DNA of 64,000 bases from CAYXFD01 sp964464175 (GCA_964464175.1 CAYXFD010000009.1:1-64000); one strand, 5' to 3'; shown: positions 25,818-35,487, counted from the first letter of the stretch. The notes: a model not told the origin generated them from the letters alone. Numbers and translations are program-made.

Positions 25818-26918
25818 ATGAACAAGTTAAACGCTATGAATCTCTCAAAAGATGATCAGGATAAGCTGACTAAAGTTGGTCTCGATTTTTCTGAGAAGTC
25901 ACGATCCGCAACTTTTATTCAGCAGGATGATTCCGTCTTATTTAACAAGTCTCTCTTCGAAGGTATTGAAATTGAACCGATTGACATTGCCTTGAAGAAA
26001 TATCCGGAACTGAAAGAAAAATATTACGGGAAAGCCTTCAAAACAATTGATAAACCTTTCCCCCCGAATACAAAAGGTGGTTATTTCATTAGAATTAAAA
26101 AAGGGATTACTGCTAAGTTTCCTATTCAGTCTTGCCTTTTCCTTAAGAATAGACAGTTCCGCCAGAACGTCCATAATATCGTTATTGCCGAAGAGGATTC
26201 CCGGGTGCATTTGATAACCGGTTGTGCCTCCTCAAAAGCGGCAGAAGAAGCATATCATCTGGGCATCTCAGAATTCTTTGTCGAAAAAAATGCCTATCTG
26301 AATTTTACCATGATCCACCGTTGGGAAAAAGATATCGAAGTGGCACCTATGAGCGTGGCAATCGTTAAAGATGGAGGTTCATTAGTATCCAACTACATCT
26401 CTCTCAACCCGGTACGCAATATCAGAATGTATCCCACTGCTGTTCTTTACAAAAACTGTACAGCAACTTTTTCCTCTCTTATCACTGCTCACCAGAATTG
26501 CTTAGTAGATATCGGTTCAAGAGTGATTTTTAAGCAACCGGGTTCATCGGCAGAGATTGTTTCCCGGGCAGTCAGTTTCGGGGGAACTGCTATCGCCAGA
26601 GGAGATTTATATTCAGACTCTTTTGATATCAAAGCTCATCTTGAATGTCAAGGATTGATCGTCACCGAAACAGGGATTATTCATGCTATTCCCGAACTCA
26701 GAACAAACTACCGGGACGTTGATATGTCACACGAAGCAGCTATCGGGAAAATCAGCAAAGAGGAGATAGAATATCTCATGGCTCGTGGAATTCCCAAAGA
26801 GGAAGCTCAGTCATTGATTATCCGCGGGTTTCTTGATGTAGATATTTTAACGATACCGGAGGAGATAAGAAAGGAAGTAGTTGGCTTAGCCGACCAAGCT
26901 TTAAGCGGAGGTTTGTAA
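25818..26918 (+). CDS. SufB/SufD-family Fe-S scaffold protein
   Basis: A 366-residue SufBD-family protein, shorter than standard SufB (about 470). The C-terminal beta-helix core includes ARGDLYSDSFDIKAHLECQG, GIIHAIPELRTNY and DMSHEAAIGKISKEEIEYLM, the family's best conserved end. The single SufB/D gene right after sufC (20 bp gap) matches the two-component SUF layout (SmsCB) described as ancestral and common in anaerobes. The cysteine desulfurase that donates sulfur is not in the window. Whether it is better called SufB or SufD cannot be settled by eye. Confidence 0.88.
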   Translation: MNKLNAMNLSKDDQDKLTKVGLDFSEKSRSATFIQQDDSVLFNKSLFEGIEIEPIDIALKKYPELKEKYYGKAFKTIDKPFPPNTKGGYFIRIKKGITAKFPIQSCLFLKNRQFRQNVHNIVIAEEDSRVHLITGCASSKAAEEAYHLGISEFFVEKNAYLNFTMIHRWEKDIEVAPMSVAIVKDGGSLVSNYISLNPVRNIRMYPTAVLYKNCTATFSSLITAHQNCLVDIGSRVIFKQPGSSAEIVSRAVSFGGTAIARGDLYSDSFDIKAHLECQGLIVTETGIIHAIPELRTNYRDVDMSHEAAIGKISKEEIEYLMARGIPKEEAQSLIIRGFLDVDILTIPEEIRKEVVGLADQALSGGL

Positions 26919-26945
26919 ATCAAATAAGAACAGAAGGAGTTCGAA

Positions 26946-27479
26946 ATGGCAAGAATTGCTGTAATAATTGCTGACTTTTTCGAAGACTCGGAATATTCTG
27001 AACCGAGTTCTGCTTTTCAAGAGAAGGGCCATCAGATAATACATGTCGGTTTGGAACAAAACAAAAAAATTTCGGGTAAACGAAACAAGATAACTATCCA
27101 CCTTGATGAGGAGGTGAGCAATGTTAAGGTCAATGATTTTGACGCTCTCTTAATTCCCGGAGGCTTTTCACCGGATAAACTGCGAGCTTTTGAGGAACCG
27201 GTAGATTTTGTGAGGGATTTTGTCAACAGCGGTAAACCGGTATTCATGATCTGTCACGGACCCCAGCTTCTGATAAGCGCTCAGGTATTGGAAGGACGCA
27301 TAATCACCGGCTGGAAATCAATCAAACAGGATATCATCAATGCCGGGGCAGAATACAAAGATCAGGAGGTAGTTGTCGATGGTAATCTGGTCTCCAGTAG
27401 AAGCCCGGCTGATCTACCAGCATTTATCAAAGAAAGTTTGGACAAGTTAAAGAAACAGGGAGGTAAAAATGACAAGTGA
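26946..27479 (+). CDS. DJ-1/PfpI family protein
   Basis: A 177-residue class-I glutamine-amidotransferase-fold protein of the DJ-1/PfpI type. The nucleophile elbow is MICHGPQLL with C103 and H104; the acidic partner lies in DFFEDSEYSEP, and DALLIPGGFSPDKLR is the strand preceding the elbow. Family members act as deglycases, glyoxalases or proteases and often respond to oxidative or carbonyl stress. The gene overlaps the next by 11 bp and follows sufB by 27 bp, so it is in the redox/Fe-S operon. Confidence 0.9.
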   Translation: MARIAVIIADFFEDSEYSEPSSAFQEKGHQIIHVGLEQNKKISGKRNKITIHLDEEVSNVKVNDFDALLIPGGFSPDKLRAFEEPVDFVRDFVNSGKPVFMICHGPQLLISAQVLEGRIITGWKSIKQDIINAGAEYKDQEVVVDGNLVSSRSPADLPAFIKESLDKLKKQGGKNDK

Positions 27480-28227
27480 TCTGTTCAATATCGAAGGAAA
27501 TGTTGCTATTGTAACAGGTGGCAGCCGCGGTTTAGGAAAAGCAATGGCTGTCGGGCTGGCTGAAGCCGGATGCAATGTTGTAATAGCAGATATCTCAGAT
27601 AGTTCAGAAACAGTAAAAGAGATACAAAATGCCGGTTTCAAGGCAATTGATATAAAAGTTGATGTAAGTCAACCCGATGATGTCGAAAAAATGGTAAACA
27701 AGACCATCGAAGAGTTTGGACATATTGATATCTTGATTAATAATGCCGGCATTCTTAGAATGGGAAAAGCAGAGGAACTAAGCCTGGAAGATTGGAATAA
27801 AGTGTTAGCGGTCAATCTAACCGGACAATTCCTCTCTGCTCAGATAGTAGCCAGACACATGCTTAAACGTGGTAAAGGGAATATAATCAACATAGGAAGT
27901 ATCGCAGGCTTAACAGGTTACCAGGGCTCGGTAGTTTACAGTTCAGCTAAAGCCGGTCTGGTAATGATGACCAAAACACTTGCTGCAGAATGGGGTCACA
28001 CACTTCGGGTCAATATTATATGTCCCGGTGTCTTTGCCACCGATATGACCGATGATTTTCTTGAAGATGAAGAATTCATGGCGAATCTTAAACAAAATGT
28101 ACCAATGGGTCGTTATGCCACAGCTGATGAACTGGTCGGAACAGTTATATACCTTGCTTCCAAAGCTTCCAGCTATGTTAATGGTCATGAACTGGTAATT
28201 GACGGAGGGTGGACAGCTGCCCTCTGA
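27469..28227 (+). CDS. Short-chain dehydrogenase/reductase (FabG-like)
   Basis: A 252-residue classical SDR. The cofactor motif TGGSRGLGKAMA is at about residues 16-27, NNAG at the usual place (LINNAGILRMG), and the catalytic pair is Y157 and K161 in YSSAKAGL with Ser in IGSIAG. ADIS after the second strand suggests NAD(H), as an acidic residue binds the ribose. The substrate is unknown; FabG-type 3-oxoacyl reductase and gluconate/sugar dehydrogenases are both possible. It ends the co-directional gene cluster that began at korA. Confidence 0.9.
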   Translation: MTSDLFNIEGNVAIVTGGSRGLGKAMAVGLAEAGCNVVIADISDSSETVKEIQNAGFKAIDIKVDVSQPDDVEKMVNKTIEEFGHIDILINNAGILRMGKAEELSLEDWNKVLAVNLTGQFLSAQIVARHMLKRGKGNIINIGSIAGLTGYQGSVVYSSAKAGLVMMTKTLAAEWGHTLRVNIICPGVFATDMTDDFLEDEEFMANLKQNVPMGRYATADELVGTVIYLASKASSYVNGHELVIDGGWTAAL

Positions 28228-28591
28228 TCTGAAATATGAGCAGAACATTAGCTTAATACTCTTCATTATTCGCTATCAGAAGCCGAAGCAAATCATCTAT
28301 ATGGAGATGTAAGAATAAAATTATTGTTCGATGTATCCCGGAACATATTTCAATTACATCTCATTTTTTGCTTAATGGTTATTCAAGTAATAAAAGTGAA
28401 AAGATCTCTTGCCGGATTCTCTCAAGAACTTCGCTCTTTCCCGGCAAAATTGTTTAAGGTCTATCCTCTGATACTGGATTGCAGTTTCTACAAAAATAGT
28501 CTCAAGATCGTATTGATGGATTTATCGACAAAGCACTTTTTCGAAAGAGAAAAGTAGCTAAACCTTGACCCGGTTTCCGGTATCAGAATAA
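28228..28591. other. Intergenic stretch without a recognisable gene
   Basis: A 77-codon plus-strand frame (28324-28557) exists, but it lacks a ribosome binding site and recognisable motifs, so I do not call it. The stretch may be the 3' untranslated region of the cluster, which ends at the hairpin at 28592. Confidence 0.35.
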
Positions 28592-28628
28592 CCCTCAGAA
28601 TATCATAGTAAGATATTCAGGGTTTTTT
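28592..28628 (+). terminator. Intrinsic terminator
   Basis: CCCT plus GAATATC pairs with GATATTC plus AGGG (a two-base CA bulge on the 5' side, 6-nt loop), followed directly by six Ts at 28623-28628. It is placed to end transcripts from the korA-SDR cluster before the surface-protein genes. Confidence 0.7.
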
Positions 28629-28815
28629 CCACTGTTTTGTACTGTGAAGACAGAGTCCTGTTTGATTTCATGAATGGAGAAGCAACCTTCTTACTCGGTA
28701 AAATTATTAAAACCGATTTAAGATAGCATGGAATATTTTATATTTTAAACTGCAAGTTCAATCAGAAATTTATGTTTCGGCACTTTGGAGGGAGGAAAAG
28801 GGCAAGAAAAAAGGT

Positions 28816-28843
28816 TTGACAATATTTCCACAGACAGCATAGT
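28816..28843 (+). promoter_or_regulatory. Candidate sigma-70 promoter for the secreted protein gene
   Basis: TTGACA at 28816-28821 and CATAGT at 28838-28843 (16-bp spacer) lie 37-64 bp before ATG 28880. The -35 is perfect and the -10 matches TATAAT at four of six positions. Confidence 0.35.
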
Positions 28844-28879
28844 CGGTTAAAGTTGTATCAATATGTAGAGGAACTGACT

Positions 28880-30268
28880 ATGAACTATAGGTTATGTTAC
28901 CTGATGATCTTTATCTTCATCTTTGCAATAAGGCTAATTAGCCCCTTGAATGCTGAGTTATGGACAATTGACGTTACTGCCCTGAACCTCAATTCTAATC
29001 AGCAGGGCCAGAACCTGATAGATTCTTTTATTATCGGTGAATACATAAATGCCAGCAACGGTTATGATCTCTATGATATTCCCAAACTTCCCCCCTATGC
29101 CGCTCCTTATATCCATTCCTATATACTACATACTACCTGGGGAGACAATGACGGAGAATACCACAGAGATTTCAGGCATACCGACATAGATCAAAAGATC
29201 TGGAATATCCGCATCAGACGCCAAAACCCCTATACTAACAACTACCGGCTTGACTGGGAGATACCGGAGGAATTTCCTCCTTATTACAACCTGCATTTGA
29301 TCAGAGGAACGACGACGATCAATATGAGAAATCAAAACAGCTACTCCTACTCAACTTCTTCCGGTATTGCCAGCATGCAGATCAAAACGATTCCAATCTA
29401 TCAAATCCCCTATATTATTAGTGAGATCGCTCCCCTCCTCTTCTCCAACAATCTGGAACAGGAAATCAACCTGCTGGAGCATTTCGGCATTCTCAACAGT
29501 CCGCTGACCTTCTCATTGTTAGATAATCAGCATATCGTACAAGAGATCGTGATAGAAGAAGATATCCCCTACTGGCGGTTCTATCCTGTCCCCGGCTGGA
29601 CAGGCTCGACCGAAGTGACAATAAACGCTTACGGAAACTCCGGCAGCAACTCTATGGTCGTTTCCATAACCCGTGATGATACCAATTCTCTTCCTTATTA
29701 CATTAATGAAGACGTGATGGTCGAAATGACCCAGAATCTTGATTCTATCATTGATCTTAACAACACCATTCATGACGATGATCTCGATCCGGTAACCATT
29801 AATGTCCAATCGGGTCTCTACGTGCAGGCTGAATATGATTCCCTTGCCAATCTGATCCACCTGACACCGGATCCGGCATTTAAGGGAAATGATGTTGTTA
29901 CCCTTATTCTCGCTGACAATGTCAACGAACCTAATGAGATCGGGATAGAAATTCAAGTTCTCCCCTCACAGCCAAAAGCGGTGCAAAACATTGTAACCTT
30001 TATCGAAGAGGTTGCTAGTCCGGAAAGAGACGAAAGCAGAGATTCAGGCAGAACCGTATCATTTTTTCACCTTAGCTGGGATGAGGTAACGGAAGATGTA
30101 AATGATCTTCCGCTCTCGGGAATTAGCTACAAAGTTTTACTCTGGGATGATCCGGCTCATCTTTTTGCTGAAGAACAGGCTCAGGAAATAGTAGTTCTGG
30201 AACCAGGCATCTCTATCGAAGTTGCTGTCCGTTTGCTGTTTTTCCAGGTAACCGCTGTTAATCCCTAA
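28880..30268 (+). CDS. Secreted protein with FN3-like C-terminus
   Basis: A 462-residue exported protein. The signal peptide is MNYRLCYLMIFIFIFAI then a short stretch to LNA; GAGGAA precedes ATG 28880. Residues about 20-150 form a domain (GYDLYDIPKLPPYAAPY; IWNIRIRR; YRLDWEIPEEFPP) that also occurs near the C-terminus of the giant protein (DPYDVPKLPQAPF). A cadherin/Ig-like repeat region follows (YINEDVMVEMTQNL; IHLTPDPAFKGNDVVTLILA). The C-terminus is an FN3-like domain with a charged insert (SPERDESRDSGRT). No sorting domain is present at the end. Likely extracellular or surface-bound; function unknown. Confidence 0.75.
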   Translation: MNYRLCYLMIFIFIFAIRLISPLNAELWTIDVTALNLNSNQQGQNLIDSFIIGEYINASNGYDLYDIPKLPPYAAPYIHSYILHTTWGDNDGEYHRDFRHTDIDQKIWNIRIRRQNPYTNNYRLDWEIPEEFPPYYNLHLIRGTTTINMRNQNSYSYSTSSGIASMQIKTIPIYQIPYIISEIAPLLFSNNLEQEINLLEHFGILNSPLTFSLLDNQHIVQEIVIEEDIPYWRFYPVPGWTGSTEVTINAYGNSGSNSMVVSITRDDTNSLPYYINEDVMVEMTQNLDSIIDLNNTIHDDDLDPVTINVQSGLYVQAEYDSLANLIHLTPDPAFKGNDVVTLILADNVNEPNEIGIEIQVLPSQPKAVQNIVTFIEEVASPERDESRDSGRTVSFFHLSWDEVTEDVNDLPLSGISYKVLLWDDPAHLFAEEQAQEIVVLEPGISIEVAVRLLFFQVTAVNP

Positions 30269-30321
30269 GGACAGATACCAATGAATTCTATGATTTTGAA
30301 TATTAAGATAGAAAAGAGGTA

Positions 30322-33300
30322 ATGATGAAGAAGTTTGTTTTTTTACTCGCAATTCTAACAATAGCTTTGCAGCACAATCTTTTTGCCCAATCAAATTCGG
30401 CTACCTACAGTTTAGGCGCGATCCCCACTACATATAACACGAGCCCGCAAACAACAAGCAATGCCGACGATCCGGGGTCATTGACGGTCATAATTCCGGC
30501 AGATGCTCAAATAACCGGGGTTGACGTTCAGTATGATTTTACATCTTTTAATGGTGCCTGGATCAGCGAACAGCGGTCTTTTCTGCGCTGCATCTCCCCG
30601 GGCGGTGTTACTGAGCCGGCAGTTGTTTCCGGTTCAGGTACAGAGGGCACGTATCAATATAACCGAACCAACCTGAATATTGCCAACGATGTTACAGGTG
30701 GTGGTGAAATACAATTCGAGCTGCATGCCTTCAGGACTTGGGGCGGTTCGGGCAGTAACACAGAGTTCAGTTATGTTAATGATAATACCTGGACTATAAC
30801 TATTCATTACCTAAGTTCGAACCCTTTAGCGCTTCCTCCTCAGGCAGGCAATGGAAGTTCTGATGAACCTTATCAGATCTCTTCCCTGGCAAATCTCTTT
30901 TGGATTGCCGAAGATTCCAGCCGCTGGGGATATCATTATATCCAGACTGCAGACATAGATGCCTATGACACATATAACTGGTTTGAGGAATCTGGCTGGC
31001 TGCCGATAGGGATATGGTTTTCCGATACTGATCCGGGAAATACACCTTTCACCGGTTCATATAACGGGCAGTTCCATACAGTTGACGGACTGTTTACAAA
31101 TAGACCTGATGAGAACGGAATCGGTATGTTTGGCTTTACAGAAAATGCCTTTATAGAGAACTTAGGGGTCACGAATCTTCAATTTACAGGCTTTTCAAGA
31201 GTAGGCGGTCTGGCCGGTATGAATATCCTAAGTACGATTAATAACTGCTTTACTTCAGGTTATCTCTTTTCATCAGCGAGTCAAAATGACCCTGATAGTT
31301 ACATCGGCGGGTTTGTCGGTTACAATCAGGGAACTCCGATCAGCAATAGCTTCAGCACAGCTGATGTTGATGGGTATTGGTATGCCGGCGGATTTATCGG
31401 AACGAATTCCGATTATGATGCTAACGGTTCACCCATAACTAATTGCTACAGCCACGGTGCAGTTGAGGCTATGGACTATGCCGGGACCTTTATTGGAGAG
31501 AATTCTGCCTCCCAGATCACTAATTGCTACACCGCCGGATATATCACGTATATGGGCGAATATGTCAACGGCTTTTTGGGATTTGGTATGGATTCCGACA
31601 TTACAGGCTGTTATTGGGACATTGATGCCACTGACCTGCATTGGACATCTTATGCGGAATCAAGAACAACCGACGAAATGACCCATCCCTATGCCGTAAA
31701 TACTTATGTCGGATGGGATTTCGAAAATGTCTGGGGAGAAGATGAATATTATGATTTGAGTCTCGGCTATCCTTACCTCTGGTGGCAGGATCCACCGGAC
31801 GAATTCACTCTGACAATTGACAAAACCGGAGAGGGAACAGTAACTGTTGCTGGTGAAGAGATCACTACCTTCCCCTTTACCTCGAATTATCCTCAGGAAT
31901 CAATAATCGAACTGGCAGCCTCCCCCTCCCTTCATTGGGATTTCCAGAAATGGGTGATCAATGAGGTAGATGTCTTTGATGAAGAGACTTCTCTTATCTT
32001 AGACGAGAATAAAAATATTGCCGTTCATTTCAGTCAACTGCCCCCTCTCCCGGCTGCAGCACTCTATCCACTCGATGAAGAAACCGGAGTACCGGTAGAT
32101 TTCGAGTTCTCCTGGGAAGCAGCAACTGCTGGTCCCGAACCCGAAGGTTACCTTTTCAGATTTTGGGCAGCCGGAGAAACAGAACCTGGTCCTGAAGATG
32201 TCGGTTTGACTACGAGTTTTTGGTCAGAGTTTATCGAACCCGATACTCAATATTTTTGGGAGGTTATTCCCTATATCCTGACTGATATCGGGTCTCCTCT
32301 CTATGCTGAAGACTGTCCAATCTGGTCTTTCACCACCCTGCCGGCAGAATTTGTTCTTTCTGTAGATATTTCCGGTACTGGTTCAATCTCTGTGAATGAA
32401 GAAGAGGTCGAACAATATCCCTCTACTTATTACTATTACGACGGCACAACTGTCTTCCTTTCTGCAATTCCTGCCCCAGGCTGGGCATTCCAGAAATGGG
32501 TGATCAATGAGGCAGATATCTTCGAGCAGAACACTGAGATCCTGATGGACGAAAACAAGACAGTTACCGCTCATTTTACAGAGATTTTACCTCCCCTGGC
32601 AGCTATTGCTCCTTACCCCGCAGACGAAGCTCTCAATGTTGAAATCGATCTGACTTTCCAATGGTCTCCCAATCCGGCAGGACCTGCTCCTGACGGTTAT
32701 CTTTTCGGTTACTGGATTGATGATGATGAAGCTGACATTATGCTTATTGACCTCGAAGAAGCTGTAACATACGAAGTTCCGGAAAATCTTCAGTATAATA
32801 CCCAATATGTCTGGCAAGTTATACCCTATGTCCTCACCGCTGAAGACAGCAAAATTGAAGCCGAAGACTGCCCCGTCTGGACATTTACAACTGCTGCACC
32901 TGTTCTCAATCCTCCGCAGAACCTGTCTGCAACAGCAGGAAACAACAGCGTCTGGCTGGAATGGGATACCCCTGAAACAAGATATGGGAATGCCAATATC
33001 TTTCCGGGAAAAGACCCCACTATTTTTGAACAATCCAGTGTAGTATTGTCAGGCTACAACATATATCGCAACGGCTCGATGATCAATCCCGACCTTGTTA
33101 TTTTCACGGAATATGAAGATAATACCGCTATCAATGGCGAGACTTATGAATACTATGTAACAGCCCTCTATGATGAAGGAGAATCAGAACCCTCCAATAC
33201 GGTTATTGTTACTATGCCTCCGGCTAATACCCCCCCTGTGGTCAGCAACGTTCATGCCCTGCAAAGAGACGACGGTTCAATGATCTTTGATATCTATTAC

Positions 33301-35481
33301 GATGTTGACGATGAGGATGGAGACGAACTGACGATAACAATGGAAGTCTCCGCTGATGATGGAGAGAGCTGGAATGTCTCCTGTGAAATGATCCTGCCTG
33401 ATAGTAATATTGGTCCGGGCGTTTTCTCAGGAGAGAACAAACATATCGCCTGGGATGCCGGAACAGAACATCCCGGTATATACAGTGAAAATTTCCGCTT
33501 TAAGATCACAGCGGATGACGGTTTTGTTCCTATACCCGAAATGGTCTTTGTGCAGGGAACAGAGGGTGTCACCTTCAGTCCCGGGGGAGAAGGATATTTC
33601 ACCCCCGGAGGCTCCTATAATGTTTCATTATCTGATTTCTATATCGGCAAGTATGAGGTTACACAGGGAGAGTATTTAGCAGTTATGGGGGTAACTCCGG
33701 GCGGAAGCAATTCCTCGATAGGTGATCCCCTTGATCATCCAATAAACAATGTTTCCTGGTTCAATGCCATCGAGTATTGCAATCGTCTTAGTATGATGGA
33801 AGGGTTGACTCCTGCATACAGCTACAGCACTAATGGAACTAATCCTGATAATTGGCCAGCGGGTTGGAATACAAGCAATGCCAACCATACTAACGTATCT
33901 TGCAATTGGTCAGCGAACGGTTATCGTTTACCAACTGAGATGGAGCGTGAATATGCGGCTCGAGGCGGTGTACCGGCTGCTACAGCCATTCCTTCGACCT
34001 TTAATGATTTATATGCCGGAACTAATATTGAAGGTACTGGTCCCGGCCAATTAGGAGATTATGCCTGGTATTGGGAGAACAATTCTCCTTGGGGCACTAA
34101 ACCTGTTGGTACTAAACTGCCCAATGAGTTGGGTCTTTATGATATGAGCGGTAATGTTTGGAATTGGGTATGGGATATTTATGGTTCCTATCCCAGTGTT
34201 TCTTTTACCGATCCTACAGGTCCTGTTAGCGGTTATGGCCGGATGAGGCGAGGCGGCGACTGGCTCAACGGCGCCAGCCACTGTGCAGTTTCGTATCGGA
34301 ACACCGGCAGCCCGACGTACACGCTCAGCGCCGGCGGCTTTCGCGTCAGCAGGAATGTCCCTATAGAAACAGTCGCTGCTCCGACATTTACTCCACCCGG
34401 TGGTTTGTACGAACAACCTCAGACTGTTACCATCATTTCCGCTACAAACGGGGCATTGATCTACTATACTACAGACGAGTCAGAACCCACCGAAGCTTCA
34501 TTCCTCTACGAAGAACCGATAACTATCTCGGTTACCACCACTCTCAAAGCCAGAGCCTATAAAGAGGGCTGGAATCATAGCGGAGTAGCTGCGGAAGTAT
34601 ATACTATTGAAACTGCATCCAATATTGAAATGGTCTTTGTCCAGGGTACAGCAGGGGTTACTTTCAGCCCCGGGGGATATGGTTATTTCACCCCTGGAGG
34701 TTCATATAATGTATCTCTATCATCATTCTATATCAGCAGATTTGCGGTTACTCAGGCAAAGTATTTAGCAGTGATGGGGGTAAATCCGGGTGGAAGCAAT
34801 TCCTCGATTGGAGACCCTCTTGATCATCCGATCAACAATGTTTCCTGGTTCAATGCCATAGAGTATTGTAACCGGCTCAGCATGATGGAAGGGTTGACTC
34901 CTACATACAGCTACAGCACTAATGGAACTAATCCTGATAATTGGCCCCCCGGCTGGAATACAAGCAATGCTAATCACACCAATGTTTCTTGTAACTGGTC
35001 AGCTAACGGATATCGTTTACCTACCGAGATGGAGAGGGAGTTTGCAGCGCGAGGTGGTGTACCGGCTCAGAATGCGGGGACATTTAATAATACTTATGCC
35101 GGAACTAATGTTGATGGTACTGGTCCAGGGCAATTAGGCGATTATGCATGGTATAGAGCTAATGCGGGATGGGATTTACCTGGTGGCAGTTCACATCCTG
35201 ATTATGGTACTCATCCAGTTGGTACTAAATTACCTAATGAATTAGGTCTTTATGATATGAGCGGTAATGTATGGAACTGGGGATGGGATATATGGAGTTC
35301 ATCTTATCCCAGTGGTTTTTTTACCGATCCTACAGGTCCTGTAAGCGGTTCCTACCGGGTGGCACGAGGCGGCAGCTGGTACAGCTACGCCATCGACTGC
35401 ACAGTTTCGGATCGGAACCTCAGCAACCCGACGAGCACGTACGGCTACCTCGGATTCCGCGTCTGTAGGGTTTCCCCTTAG
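30322..35481 (+). CDS. Large secreted protein with two FGE/C-type-lectin-fold domains
   Basis: A 1719-residue exported protein with an N-terminal signal (FVFLLAILTIALQHNLFAQ). Domain order: GLUG-motif region (about 170-480); InlB-B-like repeat (493-570); Ig-like (575-672); second InlB-like (676-753); Ig-like (755-855); FN3 (858-965); beta-rich domain (970-1068); FGE-sulfatase-like domain 1 (1072-1347); chitobiase C-terminal-like domain (1352-1430); FGE-like domain 2 (1434-1719). Both FGE domains carry YRLPTEMERE, GLYDMSGNVWNW and an RGG.W..C....R...GFRV end. The final 39 codons of each domain look like DGR variable repeats (see separate entries). Such C-type lectin folds tolerate massive variation at a binding face. 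No C-terminal sorting domain follows the second FGE domain. A variable ligand-binding surface protein is inferred. Confidence 0.85.
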   Translation: MMKKFVFLLAILTIALQHNLFAQSNSATYSLGAIPTTYNTSPQTTSNADDPGSLTVIIPADAQITGVDVQYDFTSFNGAWISEQRSFLRCISPGGVTEPAVVSGSGTEGTYQYNRTNLNIANDVTGGGEIQFELHAFRTWGGSGSNTEFSYVNDNTWTITIHYLSSNPLALPPQAGNGSSDEPYQISSLANLFWIAEDSSRWGYHYIQTADIDAYDTYNWFEESGWLPIGIWFSDTDPGNTPFTGSYNGQFHTVDGLFTNRPDENGIGMFGFTENAFIENLGVTNLQFTGFSRVGGLAGMNILSTINNCFTSGYLFSSASQNDPDSYIGGFVGYNQGTPISNSFSTADVDGYWYAGGFIGTNSDYDANGSPITNCYSHGAVEAMDYAGTFIGENSASQITNCYTAGYITYMGEYVNGFLGFGMDSDITGCYWDIDATDLHWTSYAESRTTDEMTHPYAVNTYVGWDFENVWGEDEYYDLSLGYPYLWWQDPPDEFTLTIDKTGEGTVTVAGEEITTFPFTSNYPQESIIELAASPSLHWDFQKWVINEVDVFDEETSLILDENKNIAVHFSQLPPLPAAALYPLDEETGVPVDFEFSWEAATAGPEPEGYLFRFWAAGETEPGPEDVGLTTSFWSEFIEPDTQYFWEVIPYILTDIGSPLYAEDCPIWSFTTLPAEFVLSVDISGTGSISVNEEEVEQYPSTYYYYDGTTVFLSAIPAPGWAFQKWVINEADIFEQNTEILMDENKTVTAHFTEILPPLAAIAPYPADEALNVEIDLTFQWSPNPAGPAPDGYLFGYWIDDDEADIMLIDLEEAVTYEVPENLQYNTQYVWQVIPYVLTAEDSKIEAEDCPVWTFTTAAPVLNPPQNLSATAGNNSVWLEWDTPETRYGNANIFPGKDPTIFEQSSVVLSGYNIYRNGSMINPDLVIFTEYEDNTAINGETYEYYVTALYDEGESEPSNTVIVTMPPANTPPVVSNVHALQRDDGSMIFDIYYDVDDEDGDELTITMEVSADDGESWNVSCEMILPDSNIGPGVFSGENKHIAWDAGTEHPGIYSENFRFKITADDGFVPIPEMVFVQGTEGVTFSPGGEGYFTPGGSYNVSLSDFYIGKYEVTQGEYLAVMGVTPGGSNSSIGDPLDHPINNVSWFNAIEYCNRLSMMEGLTPAYSYSTNGTNPDNWPAGWNTSNANHTNVSCNWSANGYRLPTEMEREYAARGGVPAATAIPSTFNDLYAGTNIEGTGPGQLGDYAWYWENNSPWGTKPVGTKLPNELGLYDMSGNVWNWVWDIYGSYPSVSFTDPTGPVSGYGRMRRGGDWLNGASHCAVSYRNTGSPTYTLSAGGFRVSRNVPIETVAAPTFTPPGGLYEQPQTVTIISATNGALIYYTTDESEPTEASFLYEEPITISVTTTLKARAYKEGWNHSGVAAEVYTIETASNIEMVFVQGTAGVTFSPGGYGYFTPGGSYNVSLSSFYISRFAVTQAKYLAVMGVNPGGSNSSIGDPLDHPINNVSWFNAIEYCNRLSMMEGLTPTYSYSTNGTNPDNWPPGWNTSNANHTNVSCNWSANGYRLPTEMEREFAARGGVPAQNAGTFNNTYAGTNVDGTGPGQLGDYAWYRANAGWDLPGGSSHPDYGTHPVGTKLPNELGLYDMSGNVWNWGWDIWSSSYPSGFFTDPTGPVSGSYRVARGGSWYSYAIDCTVSDRNLSNPTSTYGYLGFRVCRVSP
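34234..34350 (+). other. Candidate DGR variable region 1 (VR1)
   Basis: The last 39 codons of FGE domain 1. Compared with VR2 (35350-35466) there are no indels, 15 identical codons, 3 silent differences and 21 amino-acid changes. In 18 of the 21 the third base is the same, and 15 are NNC against NNC, as from an AAC codon with both adenines mutated: GAC/AGC, CTC/TAC, GGC/TAC, AGC/ATC, ACC/CTC, GCC/TAC and others. Conserved codons between them (CGG, TGG, GCC, GTT, TCG, CCG, ACG, CGC, GTC) are identical in DNA. Confidence 0.75.
35350..35466 (+). other. Candidate DGR variable region 2 (VR2)
   Basis: The last 39 codons of FGE domain 2 up to five codons before the stop, paired codon by codon with VR1. 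The region is strikingly rich in codons ending in C or G, unlike the mixed third bases just upstream. It ends next to GTC TGT, close to the stop codon and to a hairpin at 35488-35521, the order (variable repeat, then hairpin) reported downstream of some DGR targets. The third-base-constant, first-and-second-base-variable pattern fits adenine-specific mutagenesis of AAC/AAT codons in a template copy. Confidence 0.75.
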
Positions 35482-35487
35482 TTTTTG

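Noticed and set aside
28324..28557. 77-codon plus-strand ORF in the gap after the SDR gene
   Set aside because: No ribosome binding site, no family motif, and it sits just ahead of a terminator; probably untranslated sequence.
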